Assembly (NCBI GenBank): GCA_947179485.1
Contig: OX359250.1
Span: forward strand, 18,582,539 to 18,646,538
Source of the DNA: Allacma fusca
Taxonomy: Eukaryota > Arthropoda > Collembola > Symphypleona > Sminthuridae
Direction of reading: 5' to 3'
DNA length: 64,000 nucleotides
The translations under genes were made by a program, and so were the position numbers. Numbering within the stretch: position 1 is the stretch's first letter; every line of letters begins with the position of its first letter. Shown one piece after another: positions 42,717 to 54,906 of this stretch. The notes beneath the pieces are model-generated. The model saw only the letters and a program-made list of their open reading frames with translations, had not been told where the DNA came from and did not search any database.

Positions 42717-44852
42717 TATTAATAATCCAACAATCCAAAAATAATCTGATGAAAGTCAATTATGGTTTTTTATTAGACGTTGCATGGAAGCCTTTAATTC
42801 CACAAATTATAACTACTTTATAAAAAAATATTCATTCATCGAAAATTAATATTGGTAAAAAACTATGTTTCTCCACTGTGCAAATTATCTCTCACTTGCT
42901 TGTTAGTGCCGAAGATGACAGTCTGTTGGATGTCGAAAATTTGCATATAATTTTAATAAAGTTAACCACGTAAGCCAAAGAATGGAATCTATTACTACTC
43001 ATTTTGATTTTTTGAACGGAAACATACTCTCCATACTGATATTTTTATCACTATCCATGACCGAATTTGATATTGTGCTGAAAATCAAACTTTCAACTCT
43101 ATCAAGATTTTTGTAATCTACGTGCTAATTACAAAAATATTGCGGTTGAACACGATGTAGACAAGCGTTAGGTATCTTTTTTAAATTTTCGAGGACGAAC
43201 TTCTGAAGCTCGTTTCATTTGTACTTTCAGTTCCTTACAGGGACCGTTCATTTAATACGTAACGTAAGTTGGGGTGTTTGGTGGTAACTGATTATGTTAC
43301 AAATCTTCACAAGGGGTGGGTCGTGGTACACTCATTTGTAACGTAACTGTGCAATGTACCCATTAGGGATGCCAGTTATCGCCATTCGTCTCATATCGCA
43401 ATTATCTTTCTCGGGTAAATCACATTTTACGATATATCGTTTATCGGCGATATATCGGACCTTATATTCATTCAAATTCGATATGCTGGGAAAATGTATA
43501 ACGCAATAATTTCAATGCCGTTTAATTAAATTTATATCAAAACAACGCAGTTATCAATAAATATATAGCATAAATAGCTACTTTCATACAAAGTATCAAA
43601 TTAACTCTCTGCGTTATAGAACAGATCCGAACAATCCTTAAAGTCAGATTGTGCGTAACTACGCGAAAAAATCTTGAACAGCCGAATTCGGTGACTCTTC
43701 ACCTAATTTGACACTACGCAATTCTTTGAGTTGGTATTTCATACCGGAAATGGTTTTTATTCTGTGGTTGGTATAAGTACTGGATCTGTTTCACACAGTT
43801 TACACAAGACCTTAAGTCAATCTTTCCATAGCAGAAAATAGTCCCAAACTTGAGATCCTTGTCCATATTTTTCTCGATATTTGGTGTAATCCTTCGAGTC
43901 ATATACTCTGTTCATGAGATCCGAATCTAGTTTTTTAATTATATGCCTCCATCCATTCCGCTAATTTTCACAAATTATTATAAACGATTGTTGCTTCAAT
44001 AAAACAGATTATTAAACTGGAAATAAGAGAAATGAGATGAGGACTGCACGCAATATTATTGCTGATGACTATAATGCATGTGGGCAGTTGAGCATGCTGT
44101 ATACATGAAATGCAAATACATACAAAGTATATTTATAGTGAAGGTACTTTTACATGAACGCTGCTTCAGCCAGTAACGCGTATATCCCATTTAGATTTAC
44201 TGCAATTTTCCTGTTGCTTTTCTTTGGGGTCGTTGACTTTCACCTATTCATCATCATCAGAAAGCTTTTGAGAATCGTCGTCGAATTCCCCACCTTCTTC
44301 CTCAATAATTAACTTCTCTAATTCTAAAGATTTCTGAAATAATTCTTTATCTCTAGCTAATTTTCTGTTGCAGTTCAAGTATGTTTATTTCGTATTCTTC
44401 GTCATCAAGACAGTTTAATTCAGTCCGCGTTCGTACTTCGACTTGAAGATTCAATCATCTTCTTGAACTTTTAGTTGTTCGGAAAGAAGACTCACTTCCC
44501 TTGGTAATTGGCTTTTTACAGAATTTGATCCTTTTGCAATTGACCTCGTACTCCTAGAATTCATGTTTGAATATTCGGTTACAATTTGATTCAATGGTTC
44601 CAAGTAACTACGGTAATTTAAAGAAGTACCCGGAAATGGAGTTGAAGCTGGACGTTGTTTTCTTAGCTTGTCCCAGCCACCCAAATCTCCATGACGAATT
44701 GGTGACTTACCAGCTGTCGACCTCAACGTTTGGCGCGTACCGAAGTTGCCCTGGTTCATCTTTAATGCTGATCCAAGAATTTTTTAATGTTGTAAGATGG
44801 CTGTATTGGCCGGATTCTCGAGATCCATTTCGAAGGACCAGAATGTTGTGGC
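42717..44852. other. No supported gene; one possible solo hAT-like end
   Basis: AT-rich. At 43369-43475 TAGGGATGCCAG is followed by ATATCG, CGATATATCG and TATCGGCGATA words, resembling the other word-type termini, but no partner end was found. A short Ser-rich minus-strand frame at 44451-44759 has no recognisable domain. Confidence 0.35.
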
Positions 44853-45717
44853 CAGAGCTTCTGCCGGGGACAGGGACGTCCCGTCGGGACACTGGACGGA
44901 CCGGGACGGGACGTCCCCGGGGACAAAATAATTGGCCCCATGTCGTATTCGGGACGGGACGGGGACAAAAAAAATTGTCCCCATTATATTCGGGACGGGA
45001 CGGGGACAAAAAAAATGTCCCCATTATATCGGGGACGGGACGGGGACAAAACAAATTGTCCCCACTATATTTGGGATGGGACATGCAATGGTCGTGTATA
45101 TAACGGGACGGGACGAGCAAGCATAGCAGAACAAGGATAACGTTTCAGTTTTAATGCTCATCAGTAAACTATTCTGTGAACACTATTTCACCTTTGTAGA
45201 AAATGAGGCTTGTTGCTCAAAAAGTTCAGGAAGAATCTTGGAGCCACGATTCTATAAATGCGTTTTTTATGTGTTTGATACAAATATTTTTTGTACGAAA
45301 TTTTCCTCATGTTCCGATTTTCAGTATGGGAATGTCGACAACTGTTTTCAGTAATTATCGGGACGGTACAGAAATTTTGTTCACATTCCACGATTTTCGG
45401 GACCGGGTACAATATTTTTTTAATTTTGGGGACGAGATGGGGACAAGGTTGTTGTCCCCATGTCCCGACTTTCGGGACGGGACCGGGGACAACGTTTTTT
45501 AAAAATTTTGGGGACGGGACGGGGACAAGATCTTTGTCCCCATGTCCCGACTTTCGGGACGGGACCGGGGGCAACGTTTTTATAAATTTTTGGGGACGGG
45601 ACGGGGACATGGTTTTTGTCCCCGTGTCCTGCTTGTCGGGACGGGACTGGGGACAAAGGTTTTTAAAAAATATCGGGACGGGACGGGACAAGAATTTTGT
45701 CCCCAACAGAAGCACTG
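44853..45717. mobile_element. hAT-type MITE with GGGAC/GGGGACAAA word repeats
   Basis: 865 bp with imperfect TIRs (CAGAGCTTCTGCCGGGGACA and TGTCCCCAACAGAAGCACTG) and an 8-bp target duplication with one mismatch (GTTGTGGC at 44845-44852, GATGTGGC at 45718-45725). Subterminal DNA is built of CGGGACGGGAC, GGGGACAAA and TGTCCCC. Open frames across it on both strands are products of the repeat. Its right part (from 45182) is duplicated again at 51260-51795. Confidence 0.85.
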
Positions 45718-46737
45718 GATGTGGCTGGCGGGAACAACTGAATACCAATTCAATGCTCAAATTTAAAATGATGTGGAAAACTGACGCAACTTCTTCCAGC
45801 GCTCTAATATGACGGAGAAGAGGCTGGGAAGTTTAACGATAATAGCGAGGAAGAAGTCACAGAAATTGTATTTTAACAATTTATTTTATTTAAATAATTA
45901 ACAATTTGAAAAGCAAAATGTTTTGATCATGAATTCCAGCCTTTGCTCTCTCTGTTGACTCTGTCTCTCGACCAAGAATAATCCCAATTACCATTTCTTC
46001 CCTGTCATTACATTTACAATTGTCCAATCATTTAGCATTACATAATTCATATTTAAAATTCAACAAACATAATCAAACAATAAATACAACATAATTCCCG
46101 TCGTAGCACAAAATGGCGAGCTAGAGACGACGGAAAATCTACTGTTGCCTCGATCACGAGAGAACTGTATTGGTTCGTTCAGTCCGGCTGTTCCTGAAGA
46201 ACTCCTTTTTATCTTCGATCTATCAATTTTTCCTAACTAATGGATAAAACATTTTTATTATAATAATAACAGGCACTTAGCATTTGTTTTGTTTTTTGAG
46301 ATGCTGATTAGGGTTTCGATGGTACTCAACCATAACAAGTAGAAGACTTGTTTCAAAGGATTCTCTTTATCTCCGATAGAGAGAATGTCTGGTTTAGAGG
46401 ATTCATCATGCTAAATACTAGGATGATGCTATTTGCTCTTCGTACTTAAGATTAATTATTCGATTATTGCAACATATGATTTTGTGTTTCCGTGTTGTTG
46501 TTGCTACTTATTCCGTTATTGCAGCTTTAATTGTTTTTGTAACTGGTGCTGCTATTGTCGCTGTTGTAGTTGCCGCTGCCGCTTCTGTTGTTGTTGCTAT
46601 TGCCGCTGTTGTAGTAACTGCTCAATCTGATGCTTTTGTGGGTATTGTTGTTCCTATTATTTTAGCTGCTAGTACAGTTAGGTTATGTCAATTGGGATAG
46701 GAAAGGAAAGGAGGAAGGAGATGAAGTAAGGGTGAGA
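45182..46737. repeat. 1.56-kb direct repeat, left copy (flanks the LINE)
   Basis: Begins ACTATTTCACCTTTG inside the GGGAC-type MITE and ends AAGTAAGGGTGAGA. It matches 51260-52816 with only about four differences seen by eye (for example GACGAG/GACGGG near 45430, one extra T, ATAAA/ACAAA near 46081, TCAACC/TCGACC near 46326). Contains the right part of the MITE, AT-rich DNA and copy B of the GTT-tract repeat. Confidence 0.9.
46347..46710 (+). repeat. Dispersed repeat with GTT/GCT tract (copy B)
   Basis: ACTTGTTTCAAAGGATTC start, ATGATGCTATTTGCTCTTCG core and a degenerate GTTGTTGCT/GCCGCT tract, matching copy A at 24351. Part of the 1.56-kb direct repeat. Confidence 0.6.
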
Positions 46738-47180
46738 CCAAGGCAATTTCAAATCTAAACAAGTGTGACCTTAGTAAATATCCACTCCGATCTTTTTGTA
46801 AAATTTACACCTCCAACGTATTTCTGTGATCACGAGAGTTAACTCCCGGGTGACCTGGGAATAAGCTACATCTGTATCCAATCGAAATTTTACCGATACT
46901 ACTATTTTTGGTGCTGAAAATCACAAGTTTACGTCCCTACTACCAAACTCCCGTCAAGAGCCGGCAATCTCCATAGCCAAGGATTCCTCTTTCTAGACCT
47001 CAACTCACAATCAGCCGATTGTGCACCCAGCGCAGATAAGAGAAAGCTTTTTAGTATACGACTTTGGCCGGCAACCACAGACAATATTTGTTTTTCTTTT
47101 TGCCCAAAGATACTAGCACCAAATTTATATTCTGATTTACAGATATCCATCGGTTGGCAACACACTGGAAAGCACTATAA

Positions 47181-47933
47181 ATGCCCAAGAGATCACATCT
47201 GAACAAAGCCCGTTTCCATCACAATCAATCAAGTCTCTCCTCAGAATCGGACTCTCCCCCCGCTAAAATTGCAATGTTAGAAGCCAATGTCACTCAGTTG
47301 AGCATGGAGGAAAAGGTAAACTTGATCTTATCAAAGATGGCCACAAGTGATCAAGCACAAAAAATAGAACAAAAGATGGAGAAGATGGACAAAACCTTGA
47401 GTGAACTGCGAGCTGACCTGAATTTTGTTCACAACACTTCTGAAGCTAACCGAGAAAAAATTGAAATCCTGACATCCAAAACTGATGACATGCAAGACAG
47501 CTTAAGAATGAGGAACATTATCCTGCACGGAATTCCCATATGCCAAGACGAAACCCACGAGAAGCTACTGAGTGCAGTTAAACCCGTTTTTGATACACTA
47601 ACAGTTAGCACTGACATAATTACTGATCTCTTCCGTATTGGCAAACCTCTCAATCCGAAACGCCCAATTCTCATGGTTCTCAGACATGAATATTTCCGAG
47701 GTCAATTCTTTAAGAATATAAGGAACCTTAAAGACACGCCATACTCCATATCAGATGATCTCTGCCCAGCCAGTAAACTAAAGAGATCAAAGTACCTCAA
47801 ATTCCGAAAACTGGAAAGAGAAGCCGGAAATAACGCTAAACTCGTTCGTGAAGGTTTGATAGTGAATGATGTGCTTCATATTATAAACTCCGAGGGAAAC
47901 CTAATCAGAGCCCCTGTTATCTCGGCCTCCTGA
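47181..47933 (+). CDS. LINE ORF1 protein (coiled coil plus RNA-binding-like domain)
   Basis: 250 residues. The N-terminus is basic and Ser-rich; residues about 30-110 form a heptad-rich coiled coil (KIEQKMEKMDKTLSEL and after), as expected for trimerising ORF1 proteins; the C-terminal half (RMRNIILHGIP, then DLFRIGK, then KRSKYLKFRKLERE) resembles the domain of LINE ORF1 and baculovirus FP-type proteins that binds nucleic acid. The stop is TGA at 47931-47933, and the ORF2 frame continues immediately in the same register. Confidence 0.75.
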   Translation: MPKRSHLNKARFHHNQSSLSSESDSPPAKIAMLEANVTQLSMEEKVNLILSKMATSDQAQKIEQKMEKMDKTLSELRADLNFVHNTSEANREKIEILTSKTDDMQDSLRMRNIILHGIPICQDETHEKLLSAVKPVFDTLTVSTDIITDLFRIGKPLNPKRPILMVLRHEYFRGQFFKNIRNLKDTPYSISDDLCPASKLKRSKYLKFRKLEREAGNNAKLVREGLIVNDVLHIINSEGNLIRAPVISAS

Positions 47934-50900
47934 AGAACCCGCGCTCCTTCTCCAATCCAACTATTACCCTCTGATCCTTACAGTATACTTTTCTGGAATG
48001 TGCACGGAATAAAAAATAAAACTACGGACTTCTTTAGTGACATTAAAAATGTGAATCCCAAAATCTTCTGTTTCTGCGAAACTTGGTCTAATTACCCTCT
48101 AAACTATTTTGATAATGTCTATAACACTGTGTCTGTGCCTGCAACTAATAGCTACAACCGTGGAAGACTTAAGGGGGGCCTATTCCTAGCTGTACACAAA
48201 AGTATTAACTACAATGTGTATTTTAAAAATAGCTGGTTAATAATAATTATTATTAAAAACTTTGCAGGTATAAAAAATCTCGCAATTATTTTTTGTTATA
48301 CGAACCCGCTCAATGCAAAACACCAGTTTGAAGAGATGTTCAGTCACGTCGAGCAACTTGATTTACTCGCTCATGAGATTATCATAATGGGGGATTTTAA
48401 TTCCAGAGTAGGACATCTCCAGTCACTGGGCCTCCACTCACCTCGCAACTCTGAAGATAATATCAGCAATTCTTTCGGCCAGCAACTCATTAATTCTGCA
48501 TCAGGTCTCAATCTCACTCTCGTCAATGGTTTTTCGCATTTCAGTTCTTCGGACCACTACACGTTCATTAGTAAAGCAGGAAAAAGTGTTATTGATTTAT
48601 GCTTTATGTCCAACTCTTTAATACAGTATTTTGAAAATTTTAGTGTCCTCGAATCATTCCACTCCGATCACATGCCAATTACTCTAACGACACTCAGCAA
48701 TCAATCTACTGCCATTGCAGCGAGAATAAAATGGAAACCTGAAAGTGCGGACAAATTCACAAATGTAATTGAAATGAAGCTCAACCTCTCAGAATCAGCA
48801 TCAATCACCGATATGAACCAGATTCTCACACAAACTATTAATAATGCACTCTCAGAATGCGACATGATTAAGAAACCGTGCACCACGTCCAAGCGGGCCC
48901 GATGGTTCAATTCGGATTGTCTAATTTTGAAAAGGGAATTAAAGTCTAAACTTCGCAAGCTAAGGTCCACGAAATCAACTGCTTGTTTTGATGACTATTA
49001 TGTGAAGAAGAAACAGTACAAGGAGCAACTTACCATGTCTAAGAAATCATATTATGAAGCGCTAACTAGCCGAATTTTAAGTTCCAAAACTTCCGCCGAA
49101 TTTTGGAAAAGCATTCAAGCAATCAAACCATACAGTTGCAAGAACCTCTGCACAATCACCAAATCACAATGGTCCAAGCACTACGGGGCACTCTTAAAAT
49201 CGAATGTAACTCCGCAACCCATACGACTTGGAATGCATGTTAACAGTGATAATGACCTTGATTCGAACTTTACAATCCAAGAAATTAAAGACGCCATTAA
49301 ACGTCTCAAGCAAAATAAAGCGCCAGGTGCTGATGGCTATGTTAACGAGATATGGAAGTCTCTCTCCGAGGATAGTCTTTTGCAGCTGAGTCGTCTCTTC
49401 AACAAAATTTATAACTTAAGTGAAGTTCCTCCCGAGTGGTCTAGCGTTATGATCTCCCCCATACATAAAAAAGGGGACCACGATGATCCAAACAATTACC
49501 GCCCAATCTCTCTAGTAATGACAAAGCTCAAGCTTTTCACAACAATTCTAAACAACAGGCTACTCAAATGGAACAAAAAGGCAAAATTCATTACGGATCT
49601 ACAGGCAGCCTACCAACCAATGATGGGTTGCCTTAATCATATTTTTCTGCTCACTTCAATTATAAACAAGCAACTACGTCGTAATGGAAAATTATTTTGT
49701 TTTTTCGTCGACCTCTCTGGTGCTTTCGATAGTGTCACACACGATCTCCTCTGGTCAAAAATGTTGAACGCTGGCATCTCTTCCAAGTTCATTAAATGTG
49801 TGCACTCTATATATAGCCAAGCCAAGGCTTCGATCAAATCTAGAGACGGACTCACTGATCCGCTTAAAATTAACATAGGTGTCCTGCAGGGGGAAAGCCT
49901 CTCACCAACTCTTTTCAATATATTTATAAATGATATCACCTCCACTCTAGACGGTTCTTTTACAACCCCTGTAAAAATCGGTGATAGGGTATTACATGCT
50001 TTATTATATGCTGACGATGTAATTATTCTAGCGTACTCTGCCGAAAGTCTGAAATGTAAAATAGATGTACTCAAAAAATTTTTAATCGAAACAAGCTTGT
50101 GTTAAATGCTGAAAAATCAAAAGTGGTTATTTTCAGGAGACCCGGCGGTAAACCTAAAACTGAGAAATTCCAATGGGGTAAAACGCCACTTAAGTGCACG
50201 AGCGAGTACAAATATCTCGGAGTGCTCTTTTCGCAATCAGGTTCTTCTCTTCCCACATTGAAAGACTTCATTGCAAGAGGTAGAATGGCATTGGCAGCTC
50301 TATGGCCCATGTTCATCAAAGCTAAACTCCCTCTCAGCAAAACTCACTTCGCTCTTTTCAACTCCATGGTCAAGTCAGTAGTTACATATGGAGCCGGAAT
50401 CTGGGGCTTACAACACCTTGGTGAAATAGACAAATTACAGCATTATTTTGTCAAGAAACTGCTGAGACTCCCGAAGAATACGCCAGCCTTTTTTCTTAAC
50501 CTAGAATTGAGGCTGGATAAAATCAGAGTCAGCGTAGTCAGAAGCGCCTTGTTGTTATGGCTCAGATGCTTGCAAAGCTATGCTGGAAATTATGCCAACG
50601 ACCTACTGAAAAACTGTTATGTAGACATGTGGAACGAGAAGCCAGAAGACTGTAAATACAGTTGGAGCAGCCAACTATTTTCTGTTATTCAGAACTACAT
50701 TCCGGAAGAGCCATGGGTAAGCAAAGATCCTGTAACTTTGCGTGCTGCCATTCCAACAATAATCAGTAAATACAAGCAAGCGCTAGTTCAGAGTGACGTC
50801 CTTAAAATGCAAGAATCAACCTATTACCCCATGTACAAGAGGATCAAAACTCACGACCTGATTGAGGAATACACTCTAAATAATACACCAATAAAGATTG

Positions 50901-51184
50901 CTACCGTTATAGCCAGGATCAGGATGGGGGCCCAACAAATCAGCCACAACAATGTTACTCTGCGTAGAGACATGTGTCATTTTTGTAATCAACTCACTGT
51001 AGGTTGGGGTCACACCTTCCTCGAATGTCATCTACTCTCAAACCACAGACCTGTCTCACTTTCAAATCCTATCTTATTCCATGCACCAAATTTAGAACTT
51101 ATATGGGAAAATATAATTAAAAATATTAGCCAGGATCTTGGCAAAGACCTTTATGTTTATCTAGTAAATGTTACTAAATACTAA
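47934..51184 (+). pseudogene. LINE ORF2 (endonuclease-reverse transcriptase) with one frameshift
   Basis: Open from directly after the ORF1 TGA, in the same frame as ORF1 and without an ATG before the endonuclease core (SILFWNVHG at about 47977). APE endonuclease: FWNVHG, CETW, IIMGDFNSR (about 48390) and SDHMPIT (about 48663). Reverse transcriptase: NYRPISL, FVDLSGAFDS, GVLQGESLSPTLFN and catalytic YADD at 50007-50018. Just after YADD the frame ends (TAA at 50103-50105) and continues in the -1 frame from about 50099 to 51184, with a C-terminal C-x2-C-x8-H-x4-C motif near 50975-51030. The shift is a single small indel. Confidence 0.85.
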
Positions 51185-51259
51185 AATACTTTGTAAAGAA
51201 TCACACTTGTATCTCAATATTGAAGGAGCGCAAGCTCAAATCAATAAATCTATACTACT

Positions 51260-52816
51260 ACTATTTCACCTTTGTAGAAAATGAGGCTTGTTGCTCAAAA
51301 AGTTCAGGAAGAATCTTGGAGCCACGATTCTATAAATGCGTTTTTTATGTGTTTGATACAAATATTTTTTGTACGAAATTTTCCTCATGTTCCGATTTTC
51401 AGTATGGGAATGTCGACAACTGTTTTCAGTAATTATCGGGACGGTACAGAAATTTTGTTCACATTCCACGATTTTCGGGACCGGGTACAATATTTTTTTT
51501 AATTTTGGGGACGGGATGGGGACAAGGTTGTTGTCCCCATGTCCCGACTTTCGGGACGGGACCGGGGACAACGTTTTTTAAAAATTTTGGGGACGGGACG
51601 GGGACAAGATCTTTGTCCCCATGTCCCGACTTTCGGGACGGGACCGGGGGCAACGTTTTTATAAATTTTTGGGGACGGGACGGGGACATGGTTTTTGTCC
51701 CCGTGTCCTGCTTGTCGGGACGGGACTGGGGACAAAGGTTTTTAAAAAATATCGGGACGGGACGGGACAAGAATTTTGTCCCCAACAGAAGCACTGGATG
51801 TGGCTGGCGGGAACAACTGAATACCAATTCAATGCTCAAATTTAAAATGATGTGGAAAACTGACGCAACTTCTTCCAGCGCTCTAATATGACGGAGAAGA
51901 GGCTGGGAAGTTTAACGATAATAGCGAGGAAGAAGTCACAGAAATTGTATTTTAACAATTTATTTTATTTAAATAATTAACAATTTGAAAAGCAAAATGT
52001 TTTGATCATGAATTCCAGCCTTTGCTCTCTCTGTTGACTCTGTCTCTCGACCAAGAATAATCCCAATTACCATTTCTTCCCTGTCATTACATTTACAATT
52101 GTCCAATCATTTAGCATTACATAATTCATATTTAAAATTCAACAAACATAATCAAACAACAAATACAACATAATTCCCGTCGTAGCACAAAATGGCGAGC
52201 TAGAGACGACGGAAAATCTACTGTTGCCTCGATCACGAGAGAACTGTATTGGTTCGTTCAGTCCGGCTGTTCCTGAAGAACTCCTTTTTATCTTCGATCT
52301 ATCAATTTTTCCTAACTAATGGATAAAACATTTTTATTATAATAATAACAGGCACTTAGCATTTGTTTTGTTTTTTGAGATGCTGATTAGGGTTTCGATG
52401 GTACTCGACCATAACAAGTAGAAGACTTGTTTCAAAGGATTCTCTTTATCTCCGATAGAGAGAATGTCTGGTTTAGAGGATTCATCATGCTAAATACTAG
52501 GATGATGCTATTTGCTCTTCGTACTTAAGATTAATTATTCGATTATTGCAACATATGATTTTGTGTTTCCGTGTTGTTGTTGCTACTTATTCCGTTATTG
52601 CAGCTTTAATTGTTTTTGTAACTGGTGCTGCTATTGTCGCTGTTGTAGTTGCCGCTGCCGCTTCTGTTGTTGTTGCTATTGCCGCTGTTGTAGTAACTGC
52701 TCAATCTGATGCTTTTGTGGGTATTGTTGTTCCTATTATTTTAGCTGCTAGTACAGTTAGGTTATGTCAATTGGGATAGGAAAGGAAAGGAGGAAGGAGA
52801 TGAAGTAAGGGTGAGA
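51260..52816. repeat. 1.56-kb direct repeat, right copy (flanks the LINE)
   Basis: Near-identical to 45182-46737. Unlike the left copy it lacks the left half of the GGGAC MITE, because it starts at the LINE end. It ends GGTGAGA at 52816 and is followed by unique DNA. Confidence 0.9.
52426..52790 (+). repeat. Dispersed repeat with GTT/GCT tract (copy C)
   Basis: Copy of 46347-46710 carried within the right 1.56-kb direct repeat. Confidence 0.6.
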
Positions 52817-52984
52817 TGAGGATATTGGTCAGGGTTTTGGTAGTTGAGAGAGAGGATGGGATTGGATAGTTGTTGTGGTATGGTAACAAGTTGTTATCAA
52901 GTGGAGCAACAATATGCACAATTAAGAATGTATACATATAAATGTATTTAATTAAACTAACTATACCTTGTTCGTTTACTTCCA

Positions 52985-54906
52985 TAAGATATGCAAATGA
53001 TGTTAAAGATAAGAAATGTAATACAAACACATGTACTAAAAGATGCTGTAGATAATCAATCAGAATTCCCAAAATTATTTCAAGGGTTATGGACGATTTC
53101 CCAATCTTATATGATTAGGCTAAAAGAAGGGGCTCAACGTAAAGCCGTAGCCCAACATAACTTAAATGGGAAACAGTAGAGAAACATGCATATGTTTAGT
53201 TGATAAGCCTATTAACACCCGCCCCTGTGTTTGCTATCTACAATCTTAACACTCCAACTACAATTTCAACAGACACTTCATCTCATGTCTTAGGAGCCAT
53301 ACTGAAGCATAAACAAGCCGATGGCACGTCGAGACTAGTTGTGCGTGCTTTTCGCACACTTTCCTCAGCGGAGAAGATTTAGGCCCAAATTGATAATGAA
53401 TTTTTATCCATAGTTTGGCCTTTTGAGAAATTCCAAACATTTCTCACAGGGTAACAGTTTCAGGTTGAAACTGCTCACAAACCCTTCCTTGCCATTCTGA
53501 AGACATTTGGACGAGCTTTCACCTCGACTCCAAAGATTCAGATTACTAATGGTGAGATATGATTTTACAATTTATCAAACACCAGGGAAGAATTTGATTG
53601 CAGCCGATTTTTTGTCAAGGCACCCACTTCCGACAGTGGGTTACCAAGATTTTACAGCAGATTTTGATGCAGCAATATTATTATTCATTGATTCCTTGCC
53701 TGCTGCTACAAGCTCTAAAAAATCAAGGAGGATCAACATGCGGACTATATGTGCAAGCAATTAGCTGAGTACAGCCGCTCCGGAAGCCCACCTCTCAGGA
53801 AGTTACGGGATGATATGAAAAGATTTGCGCTTGTAGAGATGAAATCACAGTACACGGAGATTTACTGTTGAGAGGAAACCGCCTCATCATTCCTCAAATT
53901 CTACAATCTGAAATCCTGCAATGTTTCCATACCGGACAAATGAGAATTTCCAAGGCACGAGCCAGGGCCCGGACCTCCGTGTGATGGCCCGGAATTCCCG
54001 AGGACATCCGCAGATTTATTAACAACTGCGCTTTTTGCATTTCTTACAAAAAGGAGACGCTGGAGCCGCTAAGTACAATCGATTTTCCTACCCATCCATG
54101 GTCTACTATTGGCATGGATCTTTTCCACCACGAAGGAAGAAATTATCTTATAGTAAGTGATTACTATTCCCGTCTATAAATCGTATTTTCCCTACATGGG
54201 ATACCGAATATTGTCAGGTCCGACAATGGACGCAGTTTGATACTGCGTTAAAATCATTTACCAAGGAATGGGGGTTTAAACAAATCACGTCAATGGATTC
54301 ATAGAAGTCATGGTTAAATCCTAAGAACTTTGACGCAGCATTACTAGAGTACAGGATTAATCCACTGGATAATGGTTACAGTCCAGAACAGTTACTGATG
54401 GGACGCCGCTTAAAAACTAGGTTGCAAATACAACCCAAGCTACTCCAACCTGCAAGAAAAGTGGCGAAATTCGAGCTCTCAAAGAAGGCACAAAGCAAAG
54501 AGAACTTTGGCAAGCGACACGATGTCGTAGTTAAACCTGAGCTTTACATTGGACAACCCGTCTGGGTAAAAGACACACAAACTTGGGTACAATCTAAAGC
54601 CCAGCAAAGCAACCCAGGTCATACCATATGCAGACACCTCAAGATACTTACAAGAGGAACACATCGCAGTTATATCCAACAACTCCCGTAAAGAAATAAG
54701 AGTTTGTGGTCCCTCGTGAGGCCTTACCAATGACACCAAGCCCGGCTACAACCGGGACCATCCCACGCAGTAGGACCCAGTCATTTCAAGTACATGAAGA
54801 GTCCTATCCAAATCGAGGCAACTACATTACCGGGGTCAAGTAGATCCAAGTCAGTGATCAAAATCAAATCAGGCCTTATCAAGAAACCTGATTTATACAA
54901 AGCATA
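52985..54906 (+). pseudogene. Decayed Ty3/gypsy pol
   Basis: Pieces in pol order, split by stops and frameshifts: a segment with FQGLWTI and YMIRLKEGA (about 53085-53140, upstream of the RT palm); directly after it RNase H pieces (STDTSSHVLGAIL about 53270, NEFLSIVW about 53395, YQTPGKNLIAADFLSRHP about 53570-53625); then integrase remnants (about 53900-54300), RINPLDNGYSPEQLLMGRR (about 54355-54410) and a C-terminal SVIKIKSGLIKKPDL end near 54900. The RT catalytic core is missing, which points to an internal deletion. No LTRs identified. Confidence 0.75.

Larger units (their letters stand above)
46738..51259 (+). mobile_element. Non-LTR retrotransposon (LINE) with APE endonuclease
   Basis: 4.52 kb exactly between the two 1.56-kb direct repeats. 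Layout: 5' UTR of about 440 bp, ORF1, then ORF2 (APE-type endonuclease, reverse transcriptase, C-terminal CCHC), a 3' UTR of about 75 bp and a short TACTACTA-type terminal repeat in place of poly(A). Domain content places it in the jockey/CR1/L2-like group of APE LINEs; the exact clade needs a tree. ORF2 has one frameshift, so the copy is probably inactive. Confidence 0.88.

Noticed and set aside
44567..45812. Overlapping open frames up to 190 codons on both strands over the GGGAC repeats (also 51266-51891)
   Set aside because: Produced by the word repeats of the MITE; Arg/Gly/Pro/Asp-rich and not protein-like.
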